From assembly GCF_022129235.1 (NCBI RefSeq), contig NZ_JADQAI010000006.1, positions 62,001 to 126,000 on the forward strand: a stretch of DNA of 64,000 bases, given 5' to 3'. A program made the position numbers and the translations under genes. This stretch comes from Psychrobacter sp. Ps6. Lineage in GTDB: Bacteria > Pseudomonadota > Gammaproteobacteria > Pseudomonadales > Moraxellaceae. This document shows, in pieces, positions 17,904 to 26,406 of the stretch (its first letter is position 1; each line of letters starts with the position of its first letter). A model generated the notes under the pieces. The model made no database searches. It saw only the letters and a list, made by a program, of their open reading frames with translations, and was not told where the DNA came from.

Positions 17904-18258
17904 AAAGGTACGCTCTTTTGGTCGTTCTCATTATTTGTGACTGAATCTTTATTATTAAAAGCTGTCTTTAGAGTCTATCATTCACAGTATCGATTTTCTT
18001 GTATTAACCTTGTCCTGATAAGTTTTGAAGACTACTAGATCAAACCAACTCAAATATTTGATGAGTATCACAATATCTATTCATTCAATAAATTTCAGCA
18101 AAATCAGACATAGCCTGAGGCAAAAAAAGCACCTTGGCAAGGTGCTTTTTGTAGAGCAAGGTAACATGCTTAATTGAAGATTAATGGTTAATTCACAATG
18201 GCTAAAAGCGATTATGAATCGCGACCTTCATACGGTGTATAAATGCCATCAGCTTACC
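17904..18258. other. Intergenic region between moeA and mltB
   Basis: This 355-base stretch should hold the moeA promoter and the end of the mltB transcript. It contains one clear terminator (18122-18150, listed separately). I see no open frame with a ribosome site and no convincing known operator. Confidence 0.6.
18122..18150 (-). terminator. Rho-independent terminator after mltB
   Basis: A perfect inverted repeat (AAGCACCTT / AAGGTGCTT, three-base loop) is flanked by A-runs on the left and T-runs on the right. Read on the minus strand it ends in seven T, about 110 bases past the mltB stop. It would protect moeA from read-through. Confidence 0.9.
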
Positions 18259-19557
18259 TCACCAGCCAGCCAATGAAGAGGCGCTATTTTGAGTGATAAA
18301 TCCATCTGGCGTTTGGCCATTATCTGCTTGCCAGCGCTGAAATGCCATACGAGTATTGGTGCCCACGATACCATCAGCACCTTTGGTGTCGTAACCCATG
18401 CTCGTCAGGCGGCGCTGTAAGTTGGTCACTTGCGTGGTTGACAACGGACGCTCATAGCGGGGCCATGATTTTCGCAGACCGCTTTGTCCATCAATCGTTT
18501 TGCCTAATAGGCTCACCCCTAGCGCATAACTCGACGAGTTATTGTAAACCTTGATAACATCAAAGTTTGGGCTTAGCAGCAATACGGGACCATCTTTACC
18601 AGCTGGCAACCATAGCTCCATCTGAGTATTGGCATCTAAATAGACGTCATCTATCGTATCGACACCCATCGCCGCCCATCTGGCTGCAGGTTGCTTACTG
18701 CCCATCAGTGAATAATCAAACGAAGCAGGTACAGTCGCCTCATAAAAAGGTGCTAGACCACGCACCCAGCCTGAGTTGCTCAGATAGTTGGCGGTAGAAG
18801 CGAGTGCATCGCCTGTGGCCCAAGGATTGCGATGGCCATTACCATCGCCATCAACGCCTTGCTTGAGCCAAGTCTCAGGAATAAACTGCGTTTGTCCCAT
18901 GCCGCCTGCCCAAGAACCGTCCAATTGCGACCATGATACGTCGCCACGCTGAAGCAGCGTCGCTAAGGATAATAGCTGAGCTTCTGCAAATTCTTGACGA
19001 CGACCATCGTAGGCTAGACTGGCAAGCGAGCTTGGCAAATCACTGTTACCCGTGACCGCGCCATATGACGACTCCATACCCCATATCGCTGCGACAATCT
19101 CTGCATCAACACCATACTGCGATTCTAATTGAGACAAGAACGCACGCTGCTCTGCAAACTTGCGCTTACCTACGCTCACACGCCCACTAGAGACAGCAGA
19201 GTCCACATATTCCCAAGGCATCTTAGAAAACTCGGGCTGTCCTGAGTCTAATGAGATAACTTGCTGATTCAGATAAGCGGAATCGAGCAATCGGCGAATG
19301 ACTCCAGCATCATAGCCTGAAGATATTGCACGCATAGAAAAGTCTGACTTCCAATCAGAAAAGCTGCTATAGCTTGGCTTTGGGGCGGGCTGCGGTTTAA
19401 TAACTGGCGCTGGTGTTGGCTTGACCTGCACGGTTTGGGTTTGAGTAATCTCAACGCCACCTTGACGGACAGGCTTTTTTTGCATGGCTTGCTGGCTCGT
19501 ACACCCGACCATCACTAATGCTGGCATAAGAGTGAGGTATTGTTTTTTTAATCTCAT
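18259..19557 (-). CDS. mltB: Lytic murein transglycosylase B-type lipoprotein with peptidoglycan-binding domain
   Basis: Cleaves the MurNAc-GlcNAc bond of peptidoglycan to give 1,6-anhydro ends, acting from the inner face of the outer membrane. The ATG at 19557 gives 432 residues opening with a lipoprotein signal (Cys19 in VMVGC). A Pro/Lys/Gln/Thr-rich linker follows, then an SLT_2/MltB domain with the catalytic Glu (Glu162) in IWGMESSYGA and GGMGQTQFIP. A C-terminal PG_binding_1 domain occupies about 373-432 (LQRRLTSMGYDTKGADG). The extra binding domain is as in the larger Pseudomonas-type MltB paralogues. It follows nlpD by about 70 bases, so both are probably co-transcribed. Confidence 0.92.
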   Translation of the reverse strand: MRLKKQYLTLMPALVMVGCTSQQAMQKKPVRQGGVEITQTQTVQVKPTPAPVIKPQPAPKPSYSSFSDWKSDFSMRAISSGYDAGVIRRLLDSAYLNQQVISLDSGQPEFSKMPWEYVDSAVSSGRVSVGKRKFAEQRAFLSQLESQYGVDAEIVAAIWGMESSYGAVTGNSDLPSSLASLAYDGRRQEFAEAQLLSLATLLQRGDVSWSQLDGSWAGGMGQTQFIPETWLKQGVDGDGNGHRNPWATGDALASTANYLSNSGWVRGLAPFYEATVPASFDYSLMGSKQPAARWAAMGVDTIDDVYLDANTQMELWLPAGKDGPVLLLSPNFDVIKVYNNSSSYALGVSLLGKTIDGQSGLRKSWPRYERPLSTTQVTNLQRRLTSMGYDTKGADGIVGTNTRMAFQRWQADNGQTPDGFITQNSASSLAGW

Positions 19558-19625
19558 AAAAAGTCTCAAACATAAATAAATAAAATGGACCAAAGCCGCC
19601 CAGCCATCAGCGACATGCCTCAATA

Positions 19626-20414
19626 CTAACGCCCAAGTACTGTACGTGGATCAATCGGATTACCATTCAAGCGAACTTGGAACTCCAGCCCTACTTGATT
19701 GGTCTGACCACTGCTACCCATCGTCGCGATACGTTGGCCACGCTGTACCGTGTCCCCTTCTTTTACCAGCAATTGGCTATTGTGTGCGTAGGCCGTGATG
19801 TAGTCATCACTATGGCGAATCATAATCAAGTTGCCATATTCTGGTAGACCGTTGCCTGAGTAAAGCACCGTTCCTGATTGGCTAGCAAGTACTGGATCAC
19901 CGACATTGCCAGCAAACCACATGCCCATATTGCCCGCCGCTGGATCAATGTTACGCGTCACTGGATTGCGAGTAGGATAATCATACCCAGAGGTCGAATT
20001 GGCCGTTGCCTCGTATGCTGGCGTTTGAGACTGGGTTACAGGTGGGGTATAAGTTGGTTGTGGCTGTGCTGGTCTGTTATAGCTGTTATTACTCGCCGTG
20101 GTCGCTGCACCGCCCTGCCATAGTTTGAGCCATTGCCCACTATAAATCGTATATTTACTGTCCAGATTATTTAGTGCGCCAATCTGACGATAGTTAAGAC
20201 GATAGCGTGCCGCAATTTGGCTGACCGTATCGCCACGCTGTACGCGATGGTAGTTAGGGACGCCTTGTGCGTTGGTAATAATCTTAGGACCTGCTTGGTT
20301 TGGTGATTGATAAGTAGGTTTGGTTGCACAGCCGACTACAGACAAGGTAGTAACTGCCATAGTGCCAATCAACGCCGCCTTAGCAAGGTGCGATCCGGTC
20401 ATGATTCTTTTCAT
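19626..20414 (-). CDS. nlpD: LysM/LytM lipoprotein, NlpD-like amidase activator (degenerate active site)
   Basis: Outer-membrane lipoprotein expected to activate an N-acetylmuramyl-L-alanine amidase during cell separation. The ATG at 20414 has an AGGAACC site and gives 262 residues: lipobox ending VVGC (Cys29), LysM at about 55-99 (YHRVQRGDTVSQIAARY), a Gln/Pro/Thr linker, and a C-terminal M23 domain. The zinc ligands of active M23 peptidases are not intact: the usual HxGxD is replaced (MGMWFAGNVGD) and the terminal HxH is replaced around LEFQVR, leaving only the YAHN His. Such loss is typical of NlpD/EnvC regulators. surE lies upstream as in other bacteria, but pcm and rpoS are absent. Confidence 0.9.
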   Translation of the reverse strand: MKRIMTGSHLAKAALIGTMAVTTLSVVGCATKPTYQSPNQAGPKIITNAQGVPNYHRVQRGDTVSQIAARYRLNYRQIGALNNLDSKYTIYSGQWLKLWQGGAATTASNNSYNRPAQPQPTYTPPVTQSQTPAYEATANSTSGYDYPTRNPVTRNIDPAAGNMGMWFAGNVGDPVLASQSGTVLYSGNGLPEYGNLIMIRHSDDYITAYAHNSQLLVKEGDTVQRGQRIATMGSSGQTNQVGLEFQVRLNGNPIDPRTVLGR

Positions 20415-20597
20415 ACAAGGTTCCTGTTCTTTCTGTTGCTTATCTATTGTTTTATCATCCAAAAGCGCTTGATATCACTCAAAAGCCTCTAGATATTGTT
20501 ACTACAATTAGCGATCTAGCAGATGACTTATATCACTCGTACAGCAAGTGAGATGGTGGCCATCACCTATGTCATTGATAATCATATCCTATCGAAC

Positions 20598-21443
20598 TTA
20601 TAAATCTAGTGCCAAAAGCTTATCCAATGCCGCCGCTGGGGTATGATGTAGACGTACTGGCGACAAACTGATGTATCCTGCCGCCACTGCTTGATCATCC
20701 GTCATGCCCGATGTTGATACAACATTTTTTTGATTGGTTGATTCAGCTGAACTGTCTAGGGGTTGCTCGTTTTTGTGCGTGCTGTCTTTACATTTGCGTA
20801 AAGACAGCCAGTACGCATCTCGGCCGCGCGGGTCAATCATATGACGCACTGGCTCGGCGATCTGCTTATGTCCCAACAAGGTAACCTTTCGCCCTTTGAT
20901 ATCACTGCTGCTATCCACATCAGGAATATTAACGTTTAATACATGATAGGGCAAACTTTTGAGAAACTCTAAAATCGAGGTCTCAGTGAGCAATTTGACG
21001 ATTTCATTTGCCGCCACTTGATAATCACTGGCTGATTCTTGTCCGCCATTTTTTACGCCGCCACCTACCAAAGACGTGGCAATAGCAGGTATGCCCAATA
21101 GCTGCGCGGTCAATGCCGCGCCAAAGGTACCAGAAAACATCACGTCCTGTCCTAAGTTTGCACCTGAATTGATACCCGTAATAACACAGTCAAAATCCAC
21201 GTCACGGTATAGCTCATGCAGTGCCAGATGAACACAATCAGCTGGTGAGCCATTAACCGCTATAAACCCCGATGGCAATTGATGCGTATGCAATGGCTTT
21301 GATACACTCAATGCACTAGCATAGCCACTTTGCTCCTCGTTTGGTGCGACTACCACGACCTCACCGATGGTCGATAGTGCTTGAGACAGTGCCAACAACC
21401 CTGGCGCGTACACCCCATCATCATTACTAATTAAAATCTTCAT
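20598..21443 (-). CDS. surE: 5'/3'-nucleotidase SurE
   Basis: Metal-dependent phosphatase acting on nucleoside monophosphates, linked to stationary-phase survival. The opening MKILISNDDGVYAPG carries the metal-binding Asp pair, with further metal/active residues in EEQSGYASALS, VNGSPADCVHLA and ITGINSGANLGQDV. At 281 residues it is longer than the usual 250; the extra part is a Ser/Asn/Lys-rich insert at about 222-250 near the C-terminus. It is 184 bases upstream of nlpD in the same direction. Confidence 0.95.
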   Translation of the reverse strand: MKILISNDDGVYAPGLLALSQALSTIGEVVVVAPNEEQSGYASALSVSKPLHTHQLPSGFIAVNGSPADCVHLALHELYRDVDFDCVITGINSGANLGQDVMFSGTFGAALTAQLLGIPAIATSLVGGGVKNGGQESASDYQVAANEIVKLLTETSILEFLKSLPYHVLNVNIPDVDSSSDIKGRKVTLLGHKQIAEPVRHMIDPRGRDAYWLSLRKCKDSTHKNEQPLDSSAESTNQKNVVSTSGMTDDQAVAAGYISLSPVRLHHTPAAALDKLLALDL

Positions 21444-21949
21444 GTCAGCTCAGTATGTTTGTGTCAAACCGTCTTTCTAGTAGAAATTTTTGCTACCGTA
21501 CCATATCTTTATTCGTATAAAAATAGCAACCAAAGGCTAGTATATAAAATAAAAAAATTGGCGATTACTCTTGAAAGCCTTGTGATATCAGTACATTAAA
21601 ACTAAATCCTCTTGATAGCACGAGCGATTATACCTGAACAATAGATATCACGAACCCAGTCTTTGACCAAAAACCGTCTGGCATTTTTGTCTATTGTTAT
21701 ATTATCTGCCTAAAACGGAGTCGAAATGAGAGAGATAAGACAACGCGTTACAATATGCAACACCATACAACAATACAAACTGATGCGTTTATACTGAGGT
21801 GACTTCATTGGTATATGCTACTGATATGTTGCTGTAAAATGCCTTTGGCTCACAAGATATCTACACATAAATCAATATTTTATGTGACTTTTGTTTTTTT
21901 ACCCATTAACATATCACCATCAAATAAAGATAAGCGAGTGTAATACTGA
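21444..21949. other. Divergent intergenic region between surE and a small secreted-protein gene
   Basis: About 506 bases should hold both the surE promoter (minus) and the promoter of the gene at 21950 (plus). It is AT-rich. I see no gene in it; the clearest structure is the inverted repeat at 21864-21886. Confidence 0.5.
21864..21886. repeat. Inverted repeat CACATAAA / TTTATGTG
   Basis: Eight-base perfect arms around a seven-base AT spacer, ending 63 bases before the start of the gene at 21950 and followed by a T-rich stretch. The symmetry and position suit an operator overlapping a promoter. With weak AT arms a terminator is less likely. Confidence 0.45.
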
Positions 21950-22384
21950 ATGAAAAATCAATCGATATTATCTATAGCTTCTGTGATAGCAAAGACCGCC
22001 TCAAAAATCGGGCTGGCAGGACTGATAACGTCTGTTGCCATGCTGTCTCAAGCGTCTAATGCTGCAAACAATCCTGCGACCACTATTCCGTTAGATATGT
22101 CTGGCATTAATATCACAAAGCATGAAATTGCTGTGATGCAGGTACTATCAGAGATCTGTCCATCAATGCTGAACGGCAATCAAAAACAACGTTTTTATAA
22201 GTCTTATACCGTGCAATTGCATGAATTAATGCCTTCGTTAGAAGACCCAAAAGCAGCCATCCAATACCTGTCAACGCAGCAAGACTATCGTCAGATACTG
22301 CAAGGTATTCGTAGCTGGACAATGGGCTTTTCAAAGCAAGAAAATAAAGCATTATGCGAAGATTTGGCAAACGCAGAATATTAA
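21950..22384 (+). CDS. Small secreted protein of unknown function
   Basis: I do not recognise a characterised family; the layout resembles small periplasmic proteins conserved among Moraxellaceae, but that is an impression. The 144 residues begin with a signal peptide (basic start, hydrophobic GLAGLITSVAMLSQASNA), probably cut near Ala-Asn at about 38-40. The mature part is alpha-helical, with two cysteines (in SEICPSML and NKALCEDLA) that could form one disulfide, and a conserved-looking core of AAIQYLSTQQDYRQILQGIRSWTMGF. It is the only gene in its transcript; a terminator lies about 160 bases downstream. Confidence 0.75.
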   Translation: MKNQSILSIASVIAKTASKIGLAGLITSVAMLSQASNAANNPATTIPLDMSGINITKHEIAVMQVLSEICPSMLNGNQKQRFYKSYTVQLHELMPSLEDPKAAIQYLSTQQDYRQILQGIRSWTMGFSKQENKALCEDLANAEY

Positions 22385-22543
22385 TTGCTAAAAAGCGTGT
22401 AAGCGTAGAGAGCCGTCTTGAGCGCTAGAAAAGCCAGTCATAATTAACGACAATAAAAAATGGCTTTGTTCTTTTTAGAGCTCTACTCTCATCATCGGCA
22501 AAAATGATACTCTACACTTACCCATTAGGTTGAATGAACATAA

Positions 22544-22595
22544 AAGCTTGCTGTCATTCCGTTTATAAACCACAAGCGGTACAGCAGGCTTTTTT
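22544..22595 (+). terminator. Rho-independent terminator-like hairpin
   Basis: An 11-pair stem (AAGCTTGCTGT with ACAGCAGGCTT, one G-T wobble) with a 26-base loop that itself contains GTTTATAAAC is followed by a T-run to 22595. It lies about 160 bases beyond the stop at 22384 on the plus strand. Confidence 0.65.
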
Positions 22596-22783
22596 GTGGT
22601 CGTTGAATTTATGCTGATCAAAAGTTATCTATAGGTTAGTAAGAGCAAACACTTGATACCTATTCGCTTTTCTTTTTATTCATGCCTTACTTTTTTGCAT
22701 TTATCGATTCCCCATCGGTTGGCATTTTGCTAAGATAAGGCGTTAATTTTATGTCTATCGTACAGTTGTTCTTGTGTTGATTA

Positions 22784-22834
22784 ATACATTATTTTAGACA
22801 TAATGTTTAAGGCATGCTGCTTAAAATAATGTAT
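22784..22834. repeat. Long inverted repeat in the dacC upstream region
   Basis: Perfect 13-base arms (ATACATTATTTTA and TAAAATAATGTAT) flank a 25-base spacer that holds an inner imperfect repeat (TTTAAGGCA/TGCTTAAA) and a further CATAATG. A TTGACA begins six bases after the right arm, so a bound protein or cruciform here could control dacC. Confidence 0.6.
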
Positions 22835-22896
22835 GAAAATTGACAGTGAATACAAGCGATAGATACATTTGGTTCCATGATGCGGTGTAATGATAT

Positions 22897-24063
22897 ATGA
22901 CAGTAAAGCGTGTAAAAAATCAGCTAGTACAGCTGGTAGTTGGTGTAAGTATCTCAATGAGTGCAGTGATGGCAAACGCAGCCATACAACCACCTGAGAT
23001 GGATAATACCGCCTATGTATTGATGGACTATAATACTGGTGAGATCTTGGGTCAGAAAAATGCGAATGAATCATTACCGCCAGCGTCTCTGACAAAAATG
23101 ATGACCAGTTATATCATCGAACAGCGCTTAGCATCAGGCGACCTCAAAGAAGACGACCAAGTACTCATGAGCCAAAATGCATGGTGCCGTGGTAGCAGCA
23201 GTCAGTCTTGCATGTATGTGCCAGTCAATAAGACCGCTAGTGTCATCGATATGCTACGCGGTATTATCATTCAATCAGGTAATGATGCGTCAAAAGCCAT
23301 GGCTGAGCATATCGCGGGTAGCGAAGCATCATTTGCAATCTTGATGAATGAGCAAGCGCAAAAACTTGGTATGGAAAACTCTCATTTCGTTAACTCTACT
23401 GGGATGCCTGCTGAAGGTCACCAAGCCTCAGCGCTAGATCTGGCCAAACTTGCTCGCGCTATTGTCAAAAACAGCGGTGATTACTACAGTATTTATTCAG
23501 AAAAAGAGTTTACCTATAATGGTATCACTCAGGGCAACCGCAATGCCCTACTCGCAACCGATCCTACGGTTGATGGCCTAAAAACCGGCCATACTGATGC
23601 GGCAGGTTATTGTTTAGTCGCTTCGAGTAACCGCGACGGTATGCGCCTCATCTCTGTCATCATGGGTACCAAGAGCCAACAGGCTCGTGCTGATCAGTCG
23701 CGTGAACTACTCAATTGGGGCTTCGGCCACTTCACCACAGTGACCAAAGCGCCTGCTGGTCAATTCGTCAGCAAAGTTCCAGTATGGTTCGGAGAAGCCG
23801 ATGAGGTGGAACTGGCAACGGGTGATAACTTACAAATCCTAACCAGTAAAACGCAGAAGAATAAAATCACGACCGTGGTTGATATTCCTGACAGCCTAGA
23901 AGCACCGATTAAGAAAGGTCAAGAGATTGGTAAGATGATGGCCGTTATTGATGGTAAAGCTGTCGCATCTGTCCCTATTATTGCCACTAATGATGTCGCA
24001 CAGTCAGGATTCTTGAGCCGTACTTGGCAACATATTGTACGCTGGGCGCAGAATCTGTTCTAA
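22897..24063 (+). CDS. dacC: D-alanyl-D-alanine carboxypeptidase (PBP5/6 type)
   Basis: Removes the terminal D-Ala from peptidoglycan pentapeptides in the periplasm, trimming cross-link donors. The 388 residues start with a signal peptide (cut near MANA, about residue 28). Penicillin-binding motifs are complete: S64-LT-K67, S127-G-N129 and K229-T-G231. The beta-rich PBP5_C domain follows from about 290, ending in an amphipathic helix (FLSRTWQHIVRWAQNLF) that anchors the enzyme to the outer face of the inner membrane. It is a single-gene plus-strand unit with its own terminator. dacA or dacC would be equally valid names. Confidence 0.94.
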   Translation: MTVKRVKNQLVQLVVGVSISMSAVMANAAIQPPEMDNTAYVLMDYNTGEILGQKNANESLPPASLTKMMTSYIIEQRLASGDLKEDDQVLMSQNAWCRGSSSQSCMYVPVNKTASVIDMLRGIIIQSGNDASKAMAEHIAGSEASFAILMNEQAQKLGMENSHFVNSTGMPAEGHQASALDLAKLARAIVKNSGDYYSIYSEKEFTYNGITQGNRNALLATDPTVDGLKTGHTDAAGYCLVASSNRDGMRLISVIMGTKSQQARADQSRELLNWGFGHFTTVTKAPAGQFVSKVPVWFGEADEVELATGDNLQILTSKTQKNKITTVVDIPDSLEAPIKKGQEIGKMMAVIDGKAVASVPIIATNDVAQSGFLSRTWQHIVRWAQNLF

Positions 24064-24129
24064 GAACTGTTCTATTTTTATAAATAGAAAGCTATAGCAA
24101 AGCCTCTCATTATAAGAAAATGACATAAT

Positions 24130-24163
24130 AAAAAAGACGCCTTAAAATTGGGCGTCTTTTTTA
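24130..24163. terminator. Bidirectional Rho-independent terminator between dacC and the histidine kinase gene
   Basis: The stem AAAAGACGCC / GGCGTCTTTT is flanked by A-runs and T-runs on both sides. It is 67 bases past dacC and about 100 bases past the convergent kinase gene, so it can serve both. Confidence 0.9.
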
Positions 24164-24260
24164 TTTGTTGTAAAAAAATCTTGGCTTGTTCATTTATCAA
24201 AACATTACATCTAACAGACTGTACGATTTCAAAAAGCCAAACCTATTTTTTGAGAGTGTT

Positions 24261-26222
24261 TTAGGTCCATACTAACCAACGTTTTAACAAGTCACTCAAA
24301 GCCTTATGCTCATAAGTCGTGCTATGACAGTAATCAATGCCAGCTGCTTTTAAACCATACTCGAAATTATCGACATAACGCGCTTGATGTTGGGGATACC
24401 AATATATCAATAGCGCACGTTGCACGCTTTCTGCGTTTTCATGTTGGCGAATAAGTTTTGCTAATAGTTCAGCTTTATCCGCGAGTACGTCCTCAGCAAA
24501 CATCACCATATCTACCTTCTGTATTCTTATCTCATTCATGACTTGCTGCGCGCACTTATGACAAACAACCGTAGCACCCAGATACTCCAGCTCATTGAAT
24601 AAAGTACCTGTCTCTTGATCATAATAATAAATAATCGTTAGCCCATTTAGTAGCCGCTGCTGGCGAGATTGCTGTTGGTTCGGCATCACCAACGTCAGGG
24701 TAAACTGCGTCCCTGACCCCAAGGTACTATCAACTTCGATGGTCGCCCCCATGAGCTGCACCATTTGCTTAACCACAGGTAAGCCTACACCTGAGCCTTC
24801 ATACTGGCGCGTTTGTGACGAATCCACCTGAAAGAAAGGATTGAAAATATCATCAATATGATTGCTATCAATACCGATGCCCGTATCTTTGACACTGATT
24901 TTCCAACGATTACTTTTATCAAAATGCGTCAGTTGTGACGTGATCACTACCTGCCCAGCAGGAGTAAATTTAATGGCATTACTGACTAATATGGATAATA
25001 TTTGCTGAATTTTTGCGGAGTCGCCATAGAGGCTGTAATCTACATGATGAATATTACTGGTTAACGCTAAGCCTTGTTGACTGGCTATAGGTTCAAACTT
25101 TATCAAAAGATCAGATATCAACTGTAACGGATTAAATTCATTGTTATGAATTTTTATTTGTCCTTTTTGTATCTGATTTAACTGAATAATATGATCCAGT
25201 GACAGCACCAATTTATCACTACCATTGCTGATGATTTCGACAGCGTCTTTTTGCTCTCTAGTTAAGGTTTCGTAGTCCAATAACTGTAGCCCACCCACGA
25301 TAGCGTTGAGCGATGTTTTTAGTTCGTGGGTAATCATGCTTTGGAAATTATGCAACTGCACATCAAGCGAGACATCTTTGTTATGTAGTTGCTGCTCAAA
25401 GGCAGCAAGCGTATCATATCCTTGCTTGGCTTCTTGCAGTCGACCAAACAAGATAGCCAAGGCCTTTTTTATTTGTGTCAGTTCTTGAAAGTTAAAGCGC
25501 TGCGGAATAATAGGTAGCTGCTCTAGCTCTGCGTTTTTGATGATAATACCGCAGACACCATTTAATGCTTCGATATCTTTGACCGGCCAATTCAGCTTTC
25601 GAAAGATATATATACCTGAAATAATAGTCAGTAGTAACGTGGTCAACCACAACGGGATAATGCTACGAAACCAATGTGAACGCAGTACTTTCACATCCAT
25701 GGTGATGTTGATATAGCCAATCAGCGTGTTATTCCTATTCGTGTTACCGATCGATTCATCCGTAACTGATGACGCGCTCATACTCTCAGACAGATCTGTC
25801 GCTAACTGCTGATTAGATGTGGGTTTATTGGGTCTGACACTCTCAAAATCTTCGTACTTACTAACGACAGGATAGTTAAAGCTGACCGTATCGGCAAATA
25901 AAGCGTTTTTCCAGTCATCTAGTGATTGGCTGATATCGTTGATAGGCTGGGATGTGGAATAAAACACAATACTCTGAATGCTTGGCTCATTTTCTAATAA
26001 AACATTCACTTGCTCAGCGACGACGTCAGCGCCGTCTGGCGTCGATGCACTGGTTGTTAATAACGAAGCTAACTGCTGTATATGCTGATGTTTTTCTTGG
26101 TAGTGATGCACCAAACCATAAATAAAAGGCAATACAAAACCTGCCAGCAGAGCCAGAATTACGGCCTGTCCAACAGAGCGCCAAATGAGCATAGAAATGG
26201 TTTGAGACGAACGATTGTTCAT
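24261..26222 (-). CDS. Membrane sensor histidine kinase with degenerate C-terminal receiver-like domain
   Basis: Inner-membrane sensor kinase, ligand unknown. Layout over 653 residues: helix 10-38, a periplasmic region of about 145 residues, helix 185-208, linker helices, HisKA with phospho-acceptor H299 (ITHELKTSLNAIVGG), HATPase with N-box around N415 (LVSNAIKFT), G1 DTGIGID at 446 and G2 GSGVGLPVV at 476. The last 125 residues look like a receiver fold in spacing, but the position of the phospho-acceptor Asp reads MVMFAED, so the domain probably cannot be phosphorylated. No response regulator gene is adjacent. The layout recalls BarA/GacS-like kinases lacking the functional relay. Confidence 0.85.
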   Translation of the reverse strand: MNNRSSQTISMLIWRSVGQAVILALLAGFVLPFIYGLVHHYQEKHQHIQQLASLLTTSASTPDGADVVAEQVNVLLENEPSIQSIVFYSTSQPINDISQSLDDWKNALFADTVSFNYPVVSKYEDFESVRPNKPTSNQQLATDLSESMSASSVTDESIGNTNRNNTLIGYINITMDVKVLRSHWFRSIIPLWLTTLLLTIISGIYIFRKLNWPVKDIEALNGVCGIIIKNAELEQLPIIPQRFNFQELTQIKKALAILFGRLQEAKQGYDTLAAFEQQLHNKDVSLDVQLHNFQSMITHELKTSLNAIVGGLQLLDYETLTREQKDAVEIISNGSDKLVLSLDHIIQLNQIQKGQIKIHNNEFNPLQLISDLLIKFEPIASQQGLALTSNIHHVDYSLYGDSAKIQQILSILVSNAIKFTPAGQVVITSQLTHFDKSNRWKISVKDTGIGIDSNHIDDIFNPFFQVDSSQTRQYEGSGVGLPVVKQMVQLMGATIEVDSTLGSGTQFTLTLVMPNQQQSRQQRLLNGLTIIYYYDQETGTLFNELEYLGATVVCHKCAQQVMNEIRIQKVDMVMFAEDVLADKAELLAKLIRQHENAESVQRALLIYWYPQHQARYVDNFEYGLKAAGIDYCHSTTYEHKALSDLLKRWLVWT

Positions 26223-26322
26223 ATCACTCTACTGAGTCAAAAAAGGTTTTACTTATATTACAGGTATTTGAGAGATGTGATAAGCGAAAGATTGAGGTAA
26301 TTAGCGAGTATCCTGAACTGCT

Positions 26323-26356
26323 AAAAAAAGCACTATATGATTATAGTGCTTTTTTA
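26323..26356 (-). terminator. Rho-independent terminator after der
   Basis: Perfect stem AAGCACTATA / TATAGTGCTT with a four-base loop, flanked by A- and T-runs. On the minus strand it ends in seven T, about 50 bases past the der stop. Together with 26357-26384 it forms a tandem pair of hairpins. Confidence 0.92.
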
Positions 26357-26384
26357 TTTTACCGTGCTAGGTTGCACGGTAAAA
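26357..26384. repeat. Perfect 11-base inverted repeat beside the der terminator
   Basis: TTTTACCGTGC and GCACGGTAAAA flank a six-base loop, with no gap before the true terminator. Without its own long T-run in the der direction it may be a 3'-end-stabilising hairpin or a first, weaker terminator. Confidence 0.7.
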
Positions 26385-26406
26385 TAAGTCATAGCAGATT
26401 GTGCGA

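Larger units (their letters stand above)
22385..22896. other. Intergenic region between the small secreted-protein gene and dacC
   Basis: 512 bases with no convincing protein gene. It contains a terminator-like hairpin (22544-22595) and, near dacC, a 13-base perfect inverted repeat (22784-22834) just ahead of a TTGACA at 22840-22845 that may be the dacC -35. The distance of about 160 bases between the upstream stop and the hairpin leaves room for a short non-coding RNA. Confidence 0.5.
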
